From Hamiltosporidium magnivora (lineage: Eukaryota; Microsporidia; Dubosqiidae): DNA of 43,344 nt. The translations under genes were made by a program, and so were the position numbers. Shown here piece after piece: positions 11,650 to 24,514 of this stretch. The notes below the pieces were generated by a model that was given only the letters and a program-made list of their open reading frames with translations, was not told where the DNA came from and made no database searches. The stretch's first letter is position 1. Every line of letters starts with the position of its first letter. The stretch lies in NCBI GenBank assembly GCA_004325065.1, contig PITI01000007.1, positions 1-43,344 of the forward strand. Direction: 5' to 3'.

Positions 11650-12260
11650 TTTGTTTTTTTTTCATAAAAATTTTTATATTGAGAAGATGGTTTGTAAAAA
11701 TATAAAAAACTTTTCTAAAAACTTATTTTGTATTTTTTTATGTAACTATATTGGAAAAAGTAGTTGAAATTGTAAGTAATTTTCTTGTTAAAGAATGGAA
11801 ACCTAGCCTTGTACACTCGGATTAGAAGACTTAAAATCTGACTGATACAGAAGAACAGCCCATTTAAATTTAATTGTGATAGGTAGAAGATTGGACTTGT
11901 GGTATGACATTGCAACGATTTGGTAAGCCCATGCAAGTCTTGAAATATATTTTAACTGGCAGTTTATTAGAATCGGGCAGTGTAGAGTAAGTGTAAATTC
12001 TGATGCTTTTTAGAAAACTAAGGTAGGTTTAAATCTTTGATCACACACCGGGCAACGGACATTAAAGAACACCAGACAACTTTCCTGCCTATTAAAATAC
12101 TTTAAACGTGTTTTAGATGAAAAGCTTTGAGATGTAAGTATGTTGTCTGATACCGATGGAGTTTGAGGGAATAGTTATAGTCGATAAGCATAGACTGGTT
12201 TAATGTTATAAAAACAAAATAACACACACCATGATTTTAAAAAGATGTGGTATTAAGTAA
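11650..12260 (+). repeat. Dispersed repeat family A, copy 1
   Basis: A diverged copy of a roughly 0.6-kb repeat that also occurs at about 38580-39225 (same orientation) and 17365-18000 (inverted). Shared landmarks here include TGGAAACCTAGCCTTGT, ATTAGAAGACTT, GGTATGACATTGCA, CATGCAAGTCTTGAAATAT, AGTGTAGAG, CTTTGAGATGTAAGTAT and a terminal ATTTTAAAAAGATGTGGTA. No open frame survives in any copy. Its GC content and sequence complexity are higher than the surrounding spacer. Ends are approximate; I see no clear terminal repeats. Confidence 0.8.
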
Positions 12261-12770
12261 ATTAAAAGGAAAATTTATTTTTTAATAAGAATATAAAAAT
12301 AAACCAATCAAATGAGTAGTAGAAAGCACGTGAGAGAGTGAAATTTTTTTTTAACTTTGATTATAATTCATTACAAAAAATTTATAGTTTCTTTAAACAT
12401 TTTACTTATAATTTTTTTTCATATTTCCTACATTGTTTGTTTTTTGGGAGTTCTTAGTCTTTATAATTTAAAAATATATCAGTTATTTACAAAAATCATG
12501 ATTTTTTGGTTTTCCTGTTCAGTATTTAAAAATAATAAGTAAATAAAAAAATAATTGTTTTGGCGTGTATGAGTAGAGAATTTAAACTTTTTAAATAGAT
12601 ATTTCTTTATTCTACTATGTTATCTCTCTATAAATAAAACAAAATTTAAAATAAATTGGATTTACATATTTAGAAAAAAAAATGGAAAATAATTTTATTT
12701 TTGTGGTTTACAATTAGACAATACTTTCATTTCTTATTTATATCAGAGTTTGATAAATATTTGGATTTTT

Positions 12771-13430
12771 TTAATCTAATATGGTATGAAAATCATTTTC
12801 ACCAACAATAAATTCCAAATCCGATTTTACAAATTCTTCTAAATTTTTTACACTCACTAAATTAAAATTTTTAATTCTTGAAAGTGAAGATATTTCATGT
12901 AGGGAAGTATATTCAGTTAAAAAATACAAAAAATCTTTGTTAAAATTGACATCTTTCGTTCCTTTGACTTTTCTCAGAACAATACTTGATTCTAATGCTA
13001 GATAATGATATTTAACAATATATAAAACATATTGAAACATAGCAAGATATTTACTATCACTTTCTACATTCATAAGTGAACATATAGATGTTATAAACAT
13101 ACACAGACTCTTCCAACCTTTGATAGCTTCTAAACATGATTTTTCATTTTCAACTTCTACAAATCCTCTTATATATCTAAATAATGATTTTACATACAAT
13201 TTTACAGCTTCATTATGGTCATTTTTAATAATTTTGTCTGCATCTTTTTTCAATTTATGAGCTTCTGTAATATTAATATCTATAATTGTAGATGATCTAC
13301 TCTCTTTATTTTTTCTTATAAAAGAACCATGCCCAAATTTTGATACCTCAATTAAATCAAATATTCGCATTTTTTTAAGTTTTCTTATTCTATCATCCAT
13401 ATGGTAGGGTCTTTTCAGTAGAATATCCAT
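12771..13430 (-). CDS. Unidentified helical protein (AF4 C-terminal or MIT-like region)
   Basis: The frame encodes 219 residues from the first ATG. I prefer the second ATG (complement of 13398-13400, residue 11), because a CCC signal lies only 6 bases before it and none precedes the first; the product would then be 209 residues. After a basic N-terminus, residues 56-90 form a helix pair (EAHKLKKDADKI, then EAVKLYVKSLFRYIRGF), followed by helices at about 104-122 and 127-152. This order resembles the C-terminal homology domain of AF4/FMR2 proteins (an EAKRLKHKAD-type first helix and a later LALLY-type helix), which scaffold transcription-elongation factors. The first helix pair also resembles an MIT domain of ESCRT partners. 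Both are by-eye resemblances; function is unknown. It is on the same strand as the cullin but 1.4 kb away. Confidence 0.72.
   Translation of the reverse strand: MDILLKRPYHMDDRIRKLKKMRIFDLIEVSKFGHGSFIRKNKESRSSTIIDINITEAHKLKKDADKIIKNDHNEAVKLYVKSLFRYIRGFVEVENEKSCLEAIKGWKSLCMFITSICSLMNVESDSKYLAMFQYVLYIVKYHYLALESSIVLRKVKGTKDVNFNKDFLYFLTEYTSLHEISSLSRIKNFNLVSVKNLEEFVKSDLEFIVGENDFHTILD
13407..13409 (-). promoter_or_regulatory. CCC signal supporting the internal start at 13400
   Basis: On the coding strand GACCCTACCATATGG places CCC 6 bases before the ATG at 13400. The upstream ATG at 13430 has only A/T runs before it. If this is the usual microsporidian initiation signal, the annotated protein is 10 residues shorter than the longest frame. 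Confidence 0.5.
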
Positions 13431-16400
13431 ATTTTTTGTAATTTTACTTAAAAAAAATCTGATTGATTTTATTTTAAAATGATTTTATGAAAATCGTTTC
13501 TAAATACAAATTTTATTCGTTTGATTTTTTTTTATAAATTGTATAATTTTAAAATTTTATATTTTCTAGATTAATTTTAATACTGGTTTTTAACAATAAA
13601 AACCAAGTAGATGTTGATTTTCTGGTTTAAAGACGAACTTTTCATTGTATTATTGATCCAACTTGAAATTAAAAAAAAACCGTAAAGTTTTATTTTAAAG
13701 ATTCGAAAAAATATTTATTGGATTGCATTAGTATAAATTAAAATTTTCAAATCAAGGCTATTATTTACATTCTTTTTAAATTTTGAAATGATAATTTAAT
13801 CACGGTTATAATATACACAATGAGTTGTTCTTTTATTTGATGTTTTGATGTTCAATACTTATTTATTCACATGTATCTAAAGTTATTAGTTTTTCTTACC
13901 AGCCCGTGGATGTAATGCCTAATCATTTTCTATGCTTTTTTTAAATATTTAGCTTTGATTCCAATATTTTTCTCAATTAAAAGATTTAGATTGTTTTTAG
14001 AACACGATGATTTTATATAGACATATATTCTGACTCATACTTGATTTCTTGAATTTTTTTCTGGTGTTTAGTAAACATTTTAGTTTATTTCTTAAAAGAA
14101 TCAAATTGATACTTCATATTTAAATGCCATTTACGTATCTGTCGGTAAATAGTAAATCCTAGGTTTTTCTGTTTCAAAAATTTTACACAGCTAGAGAGGC
14201 AACTATACTTTATTCGAGAGTTACATACCTCACATTCTTATATAAATTAAATTATAGAAATAAATACTCTGAAATTCGCTATCTTTTTTTAATCCTGATG
14301 TAATTTTATTTAAAATACATCTTTAAAAAATTTTGTAGATCTACTAATTCATAAGTTCGTCTGAAAAGCCAAATGTTTTTTAAAAAATTATATGAGTTTT
14401 AAATTTTGTTTTTTTTTTATTATAATATATAAGCATATACAATAAATATTTGCATAATTCACTAAACTTAGTCATAAATTCAACATTCATTTATGTTTTT
14501 AATGTAGATTCTGTTTTCTAGAAAGCAAAATAAAATCCCATTTTCGGTTTCAAATTTCTATTCTTAGGTAATTTAGAAAATCGCCATATGTACTAACAGA
14601 GTAAACTTTGATTGTGACTGTTTTTTATTTTGCCCCATCATGACAGTATTATAATCTTTCTGAAATTTTATTTATAAACGCTGATCATAACTTAAATATT
14701 CCAAAAAAAAAATTCATCCGTCCAAGTTAAATCCTATTTCGTAAATTATTGAAAACCCTTTCTTAAAATTTATATTTTTACTTTTTTACGAAAAACAAAG
14801 GCTTTGAAAATATATAATTGGGCCTCTATACTCAAAAATGCGTTAGTATTTTTCAAGTTTTATTTCCTGTAATAAAAAGATATTTAAACACCTGCATAAG
14901 ATCCATATTTTGATTAGTAATTAAATATAAATTAAGAATTTACTTAAGTACATCTGTCGTTCCTGATAAAATATATTAAAGTATTAATTTTCACAAATAA
15001 CGAACTTTTATCATATAAATAAAAATCCTGCCATTATTCAAGGATAAATCCTTCGACTCTTGATACAGGAATTTTTGCATAGTTAAATAGGCGCTGGTGG
15101 GCTTTTATTTGCCATATTTATTTATTTCTAAGTATTTTAAATACCGTATTTATACGAGCAGAAGTTTTTTTGCTCTAATATATTAAAAATGAAATTTGTA
15201 AAATCAGAATTGCAGAATTTATATAAAATTTGCAAATAATATCTCTAAAATGTTTAAAAGTAAATTCATTTTTAAAAATTACACAAAATATTTATTTATT
15301 TTCCGGAAAAGGTTTTTAAAAATCGATATAGTTCGAAAAAAAGAGAGATAAGATGTTTTTTTTCGAATCTTTATCTATAGAGAATTAATATTTGGATTTT
15401 ATTTAACTTATAAGATAGCTGATCCCTATTTGGTTCTACATTATATAGCAAATAAAATTGAAAGCTATAGATATATTTAGCAGTTTAAAACTAGAAATCA
15501 AATGGTTAATAACTAAAAAATCGATATAAAAAACCAATTATCTCTCAATATATATTAAATGCATGCTGCTAGAGAATTCTGAAAAATAAAATGTAACATG
15601 TTCGTTAAATCTTTGCATTTTTTTAATAAAAACCCCTTATGGATTTTAAATATCTGAAAGCAAATTCTTCAGGCAAAAATCACCTTAAATTCTTTCAAAA
15701 ACTTTAACAGATTGAACACGATCTATGAAAGAACAATTTTGTATGCTTGATGCTAAATTTATTTTTATATATTTTTCAAAATAGCTAAAAAAAGTATATT
15801 ACAAAGGAAAAAATTTAAATTTAAAGATATCATAAAGAAAGTTTTCATCCCCTGTAATACACTCACTGCATGAAAAAACTTGCCATACAATGCTAAAGAC
15901 CGAAAATTTTAATTGAAATATTAATTACAGTAATCTTAACAACATATTCTTTCTGTGCAAATTTATACTCCCAAAAATTTTTATAGGCATATTGGAAAAG
16001 ATATTTGAACTAATTAAAATATTTGTGTAAAAAATGGGAAAATCGTAATTCTAAATTGAAAATCCAAAGTGGATTATAAATAAAAAATTCGGGACGTAAT
16101 TAATCGAATATATAGAAAGTATATTGTTCGTAGTGTATCATGTAGCGATAAGAGCATTGTGCATGTCACATAGGCATCATAATATGTTATGAAAAGTAAG
16201 TATGCCAAAATCTAGATTTGGTGAAGAAATACATAGAAAGTATTATCGCATCTTATAATTTTTCACGTATTTCCCAAGGATGTTCGGAACCAGAAATTCG
16301 ATTCTGTTAAACCGAGGCAAGAAAATATCAACGAGGGAACTGCGTTTAAATTAACACTTAAATCTTGCACATCAATTATATATTAGAAGTTAAGCTGTTA

Positions 16401-17116
16401 TATTTACCAAATAGAAGTCGAAGAAGAAACTTAAAACAGTCTTAAAAAAGAATTAAATGAACGGCTTTTTTAAAAATATTAATTAGTATTTAGCTTCGGC
16501 GCGCATACCTTCAAATATATTACAGCTGTGTTTAAATCGCGAACCTTGGGTTAATAATTCATAAATCAATATTCAGAAATAACTCAATATAAATTCCAGA
16601 TATTTCCTTAAATACAATGAAAATACAGTTCTATTACTGGATGAGTTCATTAGTATGATTTTTTTTTATTTTCTTACATTTGGGAATCTGCTGGAATTAA
16701 TCTTATGTAGAAATTTCGAATAGATTACTTACCTATTCTTTGCAAATATTTTTGGATGCTGTAAAAATCTTAAATTTGGCGATTCATCTTGAACTGAAGA
16801 TTTTATACTACATAACACGTGGTGGAGAAATAAAACTCAACAGAAATCATAATTCAACAAAAGGGCCTGTATATTATATATTTTTAAGTTTGAGTTTAAG
16901 TTTGCAAAAATATTTTTGAAGAAAAAAGAACAGGCGAAAATTATCTGTTAATATTATATGGGTATGGCAAAATTCTTATTAGAAGGCCATATAAAATATT
17001 TTTACAGAATATTGCGCCAGACAAGAGGCAATAAAAGGTGTTAAATGGGTTCAATTTATTCAAAATCCAAATTATTTGAATTATTTGAATTTAATTAATT
17101 TAATTTTGCCAATACA

Positions 17117-17138
17117 CCATAATACTATAATATTATAA
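17117..17138 (+). repeat. Short ATAATACT-type microsatellite
   Basis: About two to three degenerate copies of the octamer ATAATACT, the same unit that forms the longer array at 34141-34229. Confidence 0.5.
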
Positions 17139-17364
17139 CTGGTCGTTATATTTTGTACGTAAAAGCCCAAAAAATTACAAAATAAAATTTGAAACAAATA
17201 TCTAAACGCACACGGTTCATATCATATTGAAACATGATAGATTTTTTCTTAGTCTAATTTATTTATATCAATTTAGCTTAAACTATACCAATGATTTTCG
17301 TATGAATTATACTGTAGATTAGATTCGTCTTAAAGTATTTGATTGTTTGTATAATAATTTACTC

Positions 17365-18000
17365 TATTATAAAAAATATCATTTTTTTGAGACAATAGCA
17401 TGAGTTATTTTTTTTCATGCTAAAAATGCGGCTCTAGGCTTAAGATAAAGAACTGCTGCCCCAACACTTCATCATTAATTCTTGGGATACCTACATCTCA
17501 AAGCCTTTCTCCATAAATATGTGCAGAACCCAATTAATAGGTGAGATAGTTGTCCGGATTCGTTAATGTTTGTTGCATAGTGTGGGATTGCAGTCGGAAA
17601 CCACCCTGAGCTTCTTTGAGACTATGCATAATTTCTTTTACTCTACACTTTCGGACCCAATAACTTCTAGCTAATATATTTCAGTGACTTAAATGGTGTT
17701 CACCTAGACAGTGTATGCCATATGAACAGTTTAATCCGCTACTTAACTCACCCTGCTTTAAATATTTTAATTTTCTATAGCTTTGAAGCGCTGAGTCTTC
17801 TAATTCGAGTGAGCAAGGCTAGTTTGATGCCTTTAAATGGTGATTACTTATAAATTCAGACGCGTTATTCAATCTAGTTAGATGAAAACTACAAAATAAA
17901 TTTGTAGAAAAGTTTCGCCATTTCGTAGACTTTCCCTCCTTATACAAATCCTGTAGACAAGAAAATATTTTTCTTTATTCCTACCGACAATTTAAAAATA
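17365..18000 (-). repeat. Dispersed repeat family A, copy 2 (inverted)
   Basis: Read on the minus strand, this copy matches the repeats at 11650-12260 and 38580-39225. It has GGCGAAACTTTTCTACAAAT near its start, AATTAGAAGACTCAG, GTCTAGGTGAACACCAT, GGTCCGAAAGTGTAGAG, CTATGCAACAAACATTAACG and GCTTTGAGATGTAGGTATCCC. It keeps more GC-rich words (GGTATCCC, GGGGCAGCAGTT) than copy 1, so it is probably the least decayed in its 3' half. Ends are approximate. Confidence 0.8.
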
Positions 18001-19708
18001 AACTTCACACCAGTTTCAAATACTCATTGCCAAAGAGAAAGTTTTTTTGGTGGTTTTAGTCCCTTTAAAATATACAATTGAAATATTTATATTTTCATAA
18101 AGCAAACTAAAGTGTACATATGTCTTTAGAATAATCAACTACCTTTATAAACACTCTAAAAGTAACCAAAAAAAATCGAAGAAAATAATTTTTAGTGTAG
18201 AAATATTTATATACAAAGAATTTTCGATTTTTAGATTTTGAACCGAATGAGAGTCAGATGAGAAACGATCTTAACTTTCAAAGATCATTGAATTATTTTT
18301 TATGGGAGCGAATAAAAGATTCATAAAAAATTCTTTGAAAAAGATATTACCATGTGAAATTCAAAGAAACCAACCCAAATGACCCACACTTTTAGACATA
18401 TTTAGCAAGCTGTAGAAACTAAAACTCCAAACATTTTTGGATTATTGTGGATTTCAAATTAAAATACATTTTGTCGAATTGATTCACATTTGAAAGCCGG
18501 GATTATTGATAACAAGTAAAATGCAAGTTTAAAGGCGGTAACTAGATTCAAAAGAAAAAAAATAGCTTCTCAAGGAACATATTAAACTTTAAATAAAAAA
18601 ATTAGTTATTATTCTGTCGTTAAAAAATATTAAGCTTAAAATTTATGAAGCAGAAAAACAATATATGATTATCCAGAATGTCTATTCCACAATAATATAT
18701 CTCGAGAAGAGAAAAAAACATGCACAGTGCTCAGAAACTAGAAAATTTAAAGGCAAAAACAACTCGACATAATTGTTAGAAAAAAGAGAATATCTGGCCC
18801 TATGCCATGAAGATTTTCTATATTCGCAGTCGAATAATATCATTATTGTAAAGATTTATATCAGAATAAATTCTTTTGGAAGCCCTCTTAAACATAAAAA
18901 TCCTGTTTATAAAATTCGAAATGACTATCAAAACTATAAAAAAATAGGTATGTTCGTATATTTAACTTACTCAATACATGTAAAGATAAATTTTTAATAT
19001 TAAATTTATTTAGAATTTTTTAGCATTTTATATAGAATCAAAGCATGTGTTAAAATGAAGTTAAAATGTTTTATTATTCGAAACCCGAATTAAGATAATA
19101 TGTTTAGGTACAAAACAATTTTATGAGCCTATATAGGTATATACGGCATTCGAAAATAACTATTACTATTATTGAATTTAAAGCTTAAAAACATAATAAA
19201 TAAAATTTCTTAGAGTTTGTATGTACTTTAAAAATACTTATGCTAGCAAATTATAGGGCGCTATGCCACTATACATGCATATTCTATAAAACCATAACAT
19301 AGGAATATTCAAATAATTTTCAACATATAATAATGAACTAATTGAAAAAAAAAACATAGAGCAGCAACTAGTTTTTTTTTGATAAAATTTATAAATCGAA
19401 AACAGTGATTTAAAAATAAGCTATTCTTCTTGGAGTGCCAATAATTCTTCTAGACACATAAACAATAAAACAAAACAAAGTATTTATGATTCTACTTCAT
19501 TTCTTACTTTTTTTTTGGAAAAAAATCAAATCTTAATTAACATCATAAAGAAATTATGACTCAATTAAAGAAAATTAGATAAAAGTTACATCTAAAATAC
19601 CGGTATTTTTTAAAAAATGCATTAAATGAGCTTATATAATTATCTAAATTAAATTATATAGATTGAAACTAAAAATATAATCTTTTATGAATATAATTAT
19701 TCCATTTT

Positions 19709-19732
19709 GATCTTTAAAAAGGCAATTTTCTG
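19709..19732 (+). promoter_or_regulatory. Conserved upstream block of family II LRR genes (copy 1)
   Basis: GATCTTTAA followed by GCAATTTTCTG here recurs at 29209-29232, 142 and 120 bases before the respective start codons. Conservation among otherwise diverged spacer suggests a promoter element, or simply that the duplication carried its 5' flank. Confidence 0.4.
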
Positions 19733-19850
19733 CTAATCAAATAAGTTTTGGTAAAAATACATGTTTTATCAATTAATTAATCGCGTTTAATATTTTTTTA
19801 TAGATAAAAAAGAATAAAAAAACTATTTAATAGAATAAAAATGTCAAACC

Positions 19851-22348
19851 ATGTATTTTTTCCTCCGATCTAGACATTTTTGCAGTACTTTTCCCGTTAG
19901 AAATATAGAAATACAAAGTTCAAGAAGTAAGATGTTCATGGTGATGTTTCGTTGCTTGATTGAAGATCTATATGGTTTATGTTTTTTAAACGCAGTATAT
20001 TCTGCAACTCTATCGAATAATGGACGAATAGAGTTTGCGCTGATTGACTGGAACTGGATAGAAGCAATCACTAGAGAGGATCTTGCCGCTGCAAAATATT
20101 GGCTGGCACGACAGAATGAAAGGAACGTACTTGATTTTTGCCCTGGGAATCATTTTTTTAGAAATAATAGAATATACCCTGAATTCTTCGTTTGTCCACA
20201 TGGTCTATCATTTCTTTATCATAAACCATTACATATTTTAGAAGTGAATTACAGAGATGATTGGAAGGTAAGATTTCGCGTCCTAAATTATTTTTTATCT
20301 AAGAATTCGAATGAGCCATTCCTTTTCTATCGTTCATCATTCGGCATTTCATATCAATTATTCAGTAGTTTTGTTAAATATCTTACAAGCGAATCGTTTG
20401 ATTCACCAAATGATTTATCTTATGAGTTGTTTTACAAATTTATAAAAATATTAGATGTTTTAGATCCCATAAGTAGTGATTTTCTGAGTGAATTTTATTA
20501 TAAGTTGTACAAAGATGGTTTAATGAACTCTATTTCGGTCGATATTATAAATGATTCTGAGAATTACAGATTGCGTTTTTTTAATGAAAAAAAACGACGT
20601 AGGCCCTTTATGTATTTTTTTGGTGTCTTAAACGATTTTTTAGATGCGTGTTTGATTCCTAATATTTCTACACTTTCGATATTTAAGAAAAAGAATCAAT
20701 CTATTGACCAATGTTTTAGAATACAGGAGAAGTTGATAGACTTGTTTTAAAAATATCCGCATGTTCTTTAGATTTTCTCATGCCTAGTTTAGCAGAAAAT
20801 GCGCATATTTTTAATTGGCTCTTATCAGTTACCGAGATTTCTGGTTTCTATTTTGATAATACCGAATTTACTTTTAATCCAATTAACTTTAAAAATGTTT
20901 GTGGCTTTATGCATCCTGAAATACCAAAAAAATCTTCAGATCCCTTACAAACGGTACCTTCAGATTTTTTTATAATCTTGAACGACGATAATCAAAGAAG
21001 AATGCAATATTTAAGATTTGTAAATGTTGATATTTGCTTTGATATATTCGAAACACTTTTATATAAAACTAATATATCTTATTTTGAAGTTTCATATTGT
21101 TCAGTTGATGAATGTCATAAGATTACGGAACTATTGGAACAAATGCCAGAACTAAATGTTTTCATATTACATGGGGTTGGAATAAGACCAGACGATTTAG
21201 ATAGAATTCTCTTTTCTAAAATTGAAATTTTGGTTCTAGTTGGATGTATATTTGAGAGCGATTCAGTATGGATATCAAAAGAAAGCCCGGATTTTGTATA
21301 TGAAATAATGAAAAATTTACGAACATTGAATGTTTCAGCCTCGAAATTACCCATAGATTTTTTACATATACTTTTGCATTCTTTCAATCTCGAAAATTTA
21401 AATATTAGTCGTTTTGAATTTCTGCCTGCAAATTCTTCGTTTTCCCTGATAAGTTTAAGAAAAAATAGGTATTCTTTGCAACTCGACAAATATATTCCAA
21501 ATAAGTATTTAGAGATGTTTTCTAGGACATATTTCGCAAATTTTCTGAGTCTATGCGATTCATTTATTTTTAGTGATATAGTTTTCTTTTTTAATATAGG
21601 AGATCTGATAGATTCGGTAAAATTTCTTGATCTAAGTGATAATCTTTTTCCAGCAGAATTTTTGACTTTGATAGATAATTTTAAAAACCTGAAAAAAATT
21701 AAACTTTCTGCTAGTCTTCCTTCAAGTACAGTTGGTTTGCCGAATCTTGGAATTTTTGAAACGGTGATGGCTTTAGATGTATCAAGAAATGATATAAATG
21801 CTACAAATTATGATTTCGTTTCTAAATTTAAAGGTTTAAAATCTCTGAGCCTTGCAAACTGTAAACTAGAAAATAAATTATTAAAAAAAATAATGACCAA
21901 AGATATGTGTGCTACTTTGATTTCTTTAGATCTTTCGGGTGTTGATTTGTGTTTTTTGGATTTTAAAAACATTGTTTGTTGCAAGCAACTTAAAATTTTA
22001 TATTTTCAAATTTCAAATGATCATCCTTTATCTTATTATTGTGATTATTTAGAGTTAACTTCTGCGAAATTAAATTTAAATGTTTTGAAAGTGGAAATTA
22101 AAGGTGGTGTTTGTTTTGACGATCTAGTGAGTTTAGCTGGATTTTCAAATTTGTCGGAAGTTAAAATTACATGTTCTACATTTATTAAAACAGGCGAAGA
22201 GAATTTTATAAGATTCAATCCAAAAATTTCAAATTTTAGGCTTGAGTTGTGTTTAAAATATTATAATCTTGATATCGATACCCTGAACATTTTAGATGAA
22301 ATGTTTGAAAATTGTTCAATTTCAATTGTTAGCCCGCATTTATCCTAA
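19851..22348 (+). pseudogene. Family II LRR gene broken by a one-base deletion
   Basis: Two frames, 19851-20750 (299 codons) and 20780-22348, together cover the full length of the intact paralog at 29329-31818 at clearly more than half identical residues. Comparison places the break at 20720-20721: the paralog reads TTTAGATATACAG where this copy reads TTTAGAATACAG, so one base is missing. Downstream homology resumes before the next ATG (LVLKIS from 20741), so the second frame does not start at its ATG as an independent gene. The span is 2,498 bases, one short of 833 codons including the stop, against 829 residues in the paralog. No other stop interrupts either half, so the lesion is recent, or is an assembly error. 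The 5' half holds conserved IYPEFFVCPH and LSYELFYKFIKIL motifs, the 3' half LRR motifs such as VKFLDLSDN and ALDVSRN. Confidence 0.85.
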
Positions 22349-22371
22349 AGAACTGACAATGAGTTTATTTA

Positions 22372-22377
22372 AATAAA
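22372..22377 (+). promoter_or_regulatory. Conserved AATAAAGTT 3' end signal (copy 1)
   Basis: AATAAAGTT lies about 25 bases after the stop and is matched by AATAAAGTT at 31849 after the paralog's stop. Retention in both copies supports a poly(A) signal. Confidence 0.5.
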
Positions 22378-23223
22378 GTTAAAAGTAATATATTTAGATT
22401 CTTAATGTTTCTTCTTATCTCATACGCTTATTTATTCATAAATTTTCTGCTAGCTTCGTTCCTAAATAAATTTTTACATTATTTCAGAACATTATGAGCG
22501 TTACAAGAGTTTCCCACAAAGAAAAAATATACGATCAAAACATTAGGATTCAAAAACCAAAAGCGACCACAAACTACGAAAATTTTTTGTAAACCAAATT
22601 TCCAAACCAAAAAAATTGTAAAATTCCTCAATATAAAATATACGCCTGTAGAATAGCATCTAAATATTTAAAGAATAAAGCCCGCGAATATTATAAAATA
22701 ATTTAACTTAAATCTATATACAACTCGTAAAGAAAATATTATTCGGTTAGGGATAGTGTGATATTTATATGATAAGTGGCATAAACAAGCAAAAAAAAAG
22801 CACAAGTGGTTTAATTCTAGTATCAAATAGGAATTAAAAAATGAATTTAAAAGTTGAATGTATCAAAAACACATATGATAAGAAACACAGCTATAAGTTT
22901 ACTTGATAGAATAAAACCCGATTCTAGGTATATATTTTGTTTAAATAAAAAAGTTCAAGCATTTTAAATATTAAGCCGATATATGTAGCTCATATCGATT
23001 CAGGTGTTTTTCAAGAATGATTACTGAAAAAATCGTTTGAGAGCCAGCTGAAAATAAATCGTATTATTTCGAATAATTGTTTGTTATAAGTTTTTTAGAT
23101 AAAAATTATGAAAAATATGTTTCTTGAAATAATTGCTTATATAGATTTACTAATTTTTTGATTAAAACTTGTTCTCCTGATGGTAAATACAAGCAGTTCA
23201 TTAAAAAGTTTTAATATAGATAA

Positions 23224-23539
23224 GTTTTTCTTCACAAAATCAAATTATCATTCAACACAAGTCCTGTTTTGAGAAGGATTAAAAGTGCAAGAACCAAGAT
23301 TGCAATTCTTCACTTGGTACAAGACCGGTATTCTCGGTTTTATTATATCAAGGAAACTGATACTTTCTAAGTTTTTATAATAGTAAAATGTAGAGAAAAT
23401 ATGTTTCGGAAAGAATAATTTTTCTAGATTTAAATATTTTGGAACACGTCTTCATTCTAAAATCGTATCTAATGATACTGTTTTTAAAGAAATGTCTCAG
23501 AAAAATCAAAATTGGTGCTGCAACTTAACCACTAAATAA
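23224..23539 (+). mobile_element. Decayed non-LTR reverse-transcriptase-like fragment
   Basis: Two adjacent open segments in different frames carry protein-like sequence. The second (23387-23539) reads CFGKNNFSRFKYFGTRLHSK, which resembles the segment after the YADD motif of non-LTR retrotransposon reverse transcriptases, where a (F)KYLG motif is followed by a short basic stretch. The first (23224-23370) reads RRIKSARTKIAILHLVQDRY and has no certain assignment. Stops and frame changes show it is dead. No YADD motif was found upstream. Identification rests on the short KYFG-containing motif only. Confidence 0.45.
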
Positions 23540-24514
23540 ATTTAAATTTACAAAAAAAAAACATTTAATTTCATTTTTTTAAGGTGATGAATATAAAGAT
23601 TAAGAAGTAATAAATCTGCAAATTTATCATTCAGGTATGAATCTACTTTTAAAATTATAACAATTTACCATTTAAAACTTTACTATAGGAAAAAGAGTAG
23701 TTAGAATTAGGTATTTTTGGAAAAATTATGCAGACAGCGTTCATATGTGCACTTAAAGAGCTGTGTAACAGTCTCGATCACACAAAGATAATTTTAATAA
23801 AAAAATAATAAAATTTTTTATTCGGCAGGAAAGGCGTATACACTCGTAATTAAAAATTGCGTAGAATTTTAATTTGTTTGTTATATTCATACTAAACACA
23901 TTTCGATAGTTTATTTTATCCGAACGTGTGCTTTTTGATTTAATTTAATCGAGAAAAACGAAACGTATTTTTATCCCAAAAAAATATATAATAAGGTTTT
24001 ACACCGGATACATAAGCTAATCCCCGATAATCTTGAGCTACAACAGATTCAAAGAAACAAATGTCACGAGTTAATTTTTTCATCCTCAATACCGAAAGAT
24101 AAACGAGTACTGAAAAAAGTAACCCTTTCTGCTGATTATTTCCATTTTTCTGAGCCTTTTTGCTTTAATTTTTCTACCTTCTTTTTAAATTTCATTGAAC
24201 TCAACTAAAATAAATAAATTTGTTTATTTGAAAATTTCTTAAGCTTCAAATTTTTATTTGATGCTAATATATTTATTATTGTGTTATATTGAGATTATTA
24301 CGTCTTGAGGCTCTTCTTTCATTTTATTTGTTATTTGATGCATGTTTAAAGCCAAATTTGGGTCTAAAAAATAATTTGAGTAATTTATGTGTATAAGAGC
24401 ATTAGACAGGTTTCTTTCAGAGTTTTCCTGCTAGCAAAGTCTTCTTAGTTTTACATACAAAATTCTTATGATACTACATACATTGATAAAACTTTTCTAT
24501 TTATTAATCCTCGG

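Larger units (their letters stand above)
13431..19708. other. Gene-free stretch with one repeat copy
   Basis: Over 6 kb with no supported gene. The only long-range structure I can support is the inverted family A copy at 17365-18000. Frames such as 18773-18997 open with TTG and look random. A short 9-base direct repetition (AATTATTTG) at about 17066-17090 and a run of AATACTAT-like units at 17117-17138 are minor. Confidence 0.6.

Noticed and set aside
16134..16330. Weak tRNA- or SINE-like segment (TAGCGATAAGAGC and ATTCGATTC words)
   Set aside because: The two words are too far apart for one tRNA, the hairpins are imperfect and no flanking duplication is seen.
20780..22348. Separate 522-codon gene
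   Set aside because: Homology to the intact paralog continues upstream of its ATG in the same frame, so it is the 3' half of a frameshifted gene.
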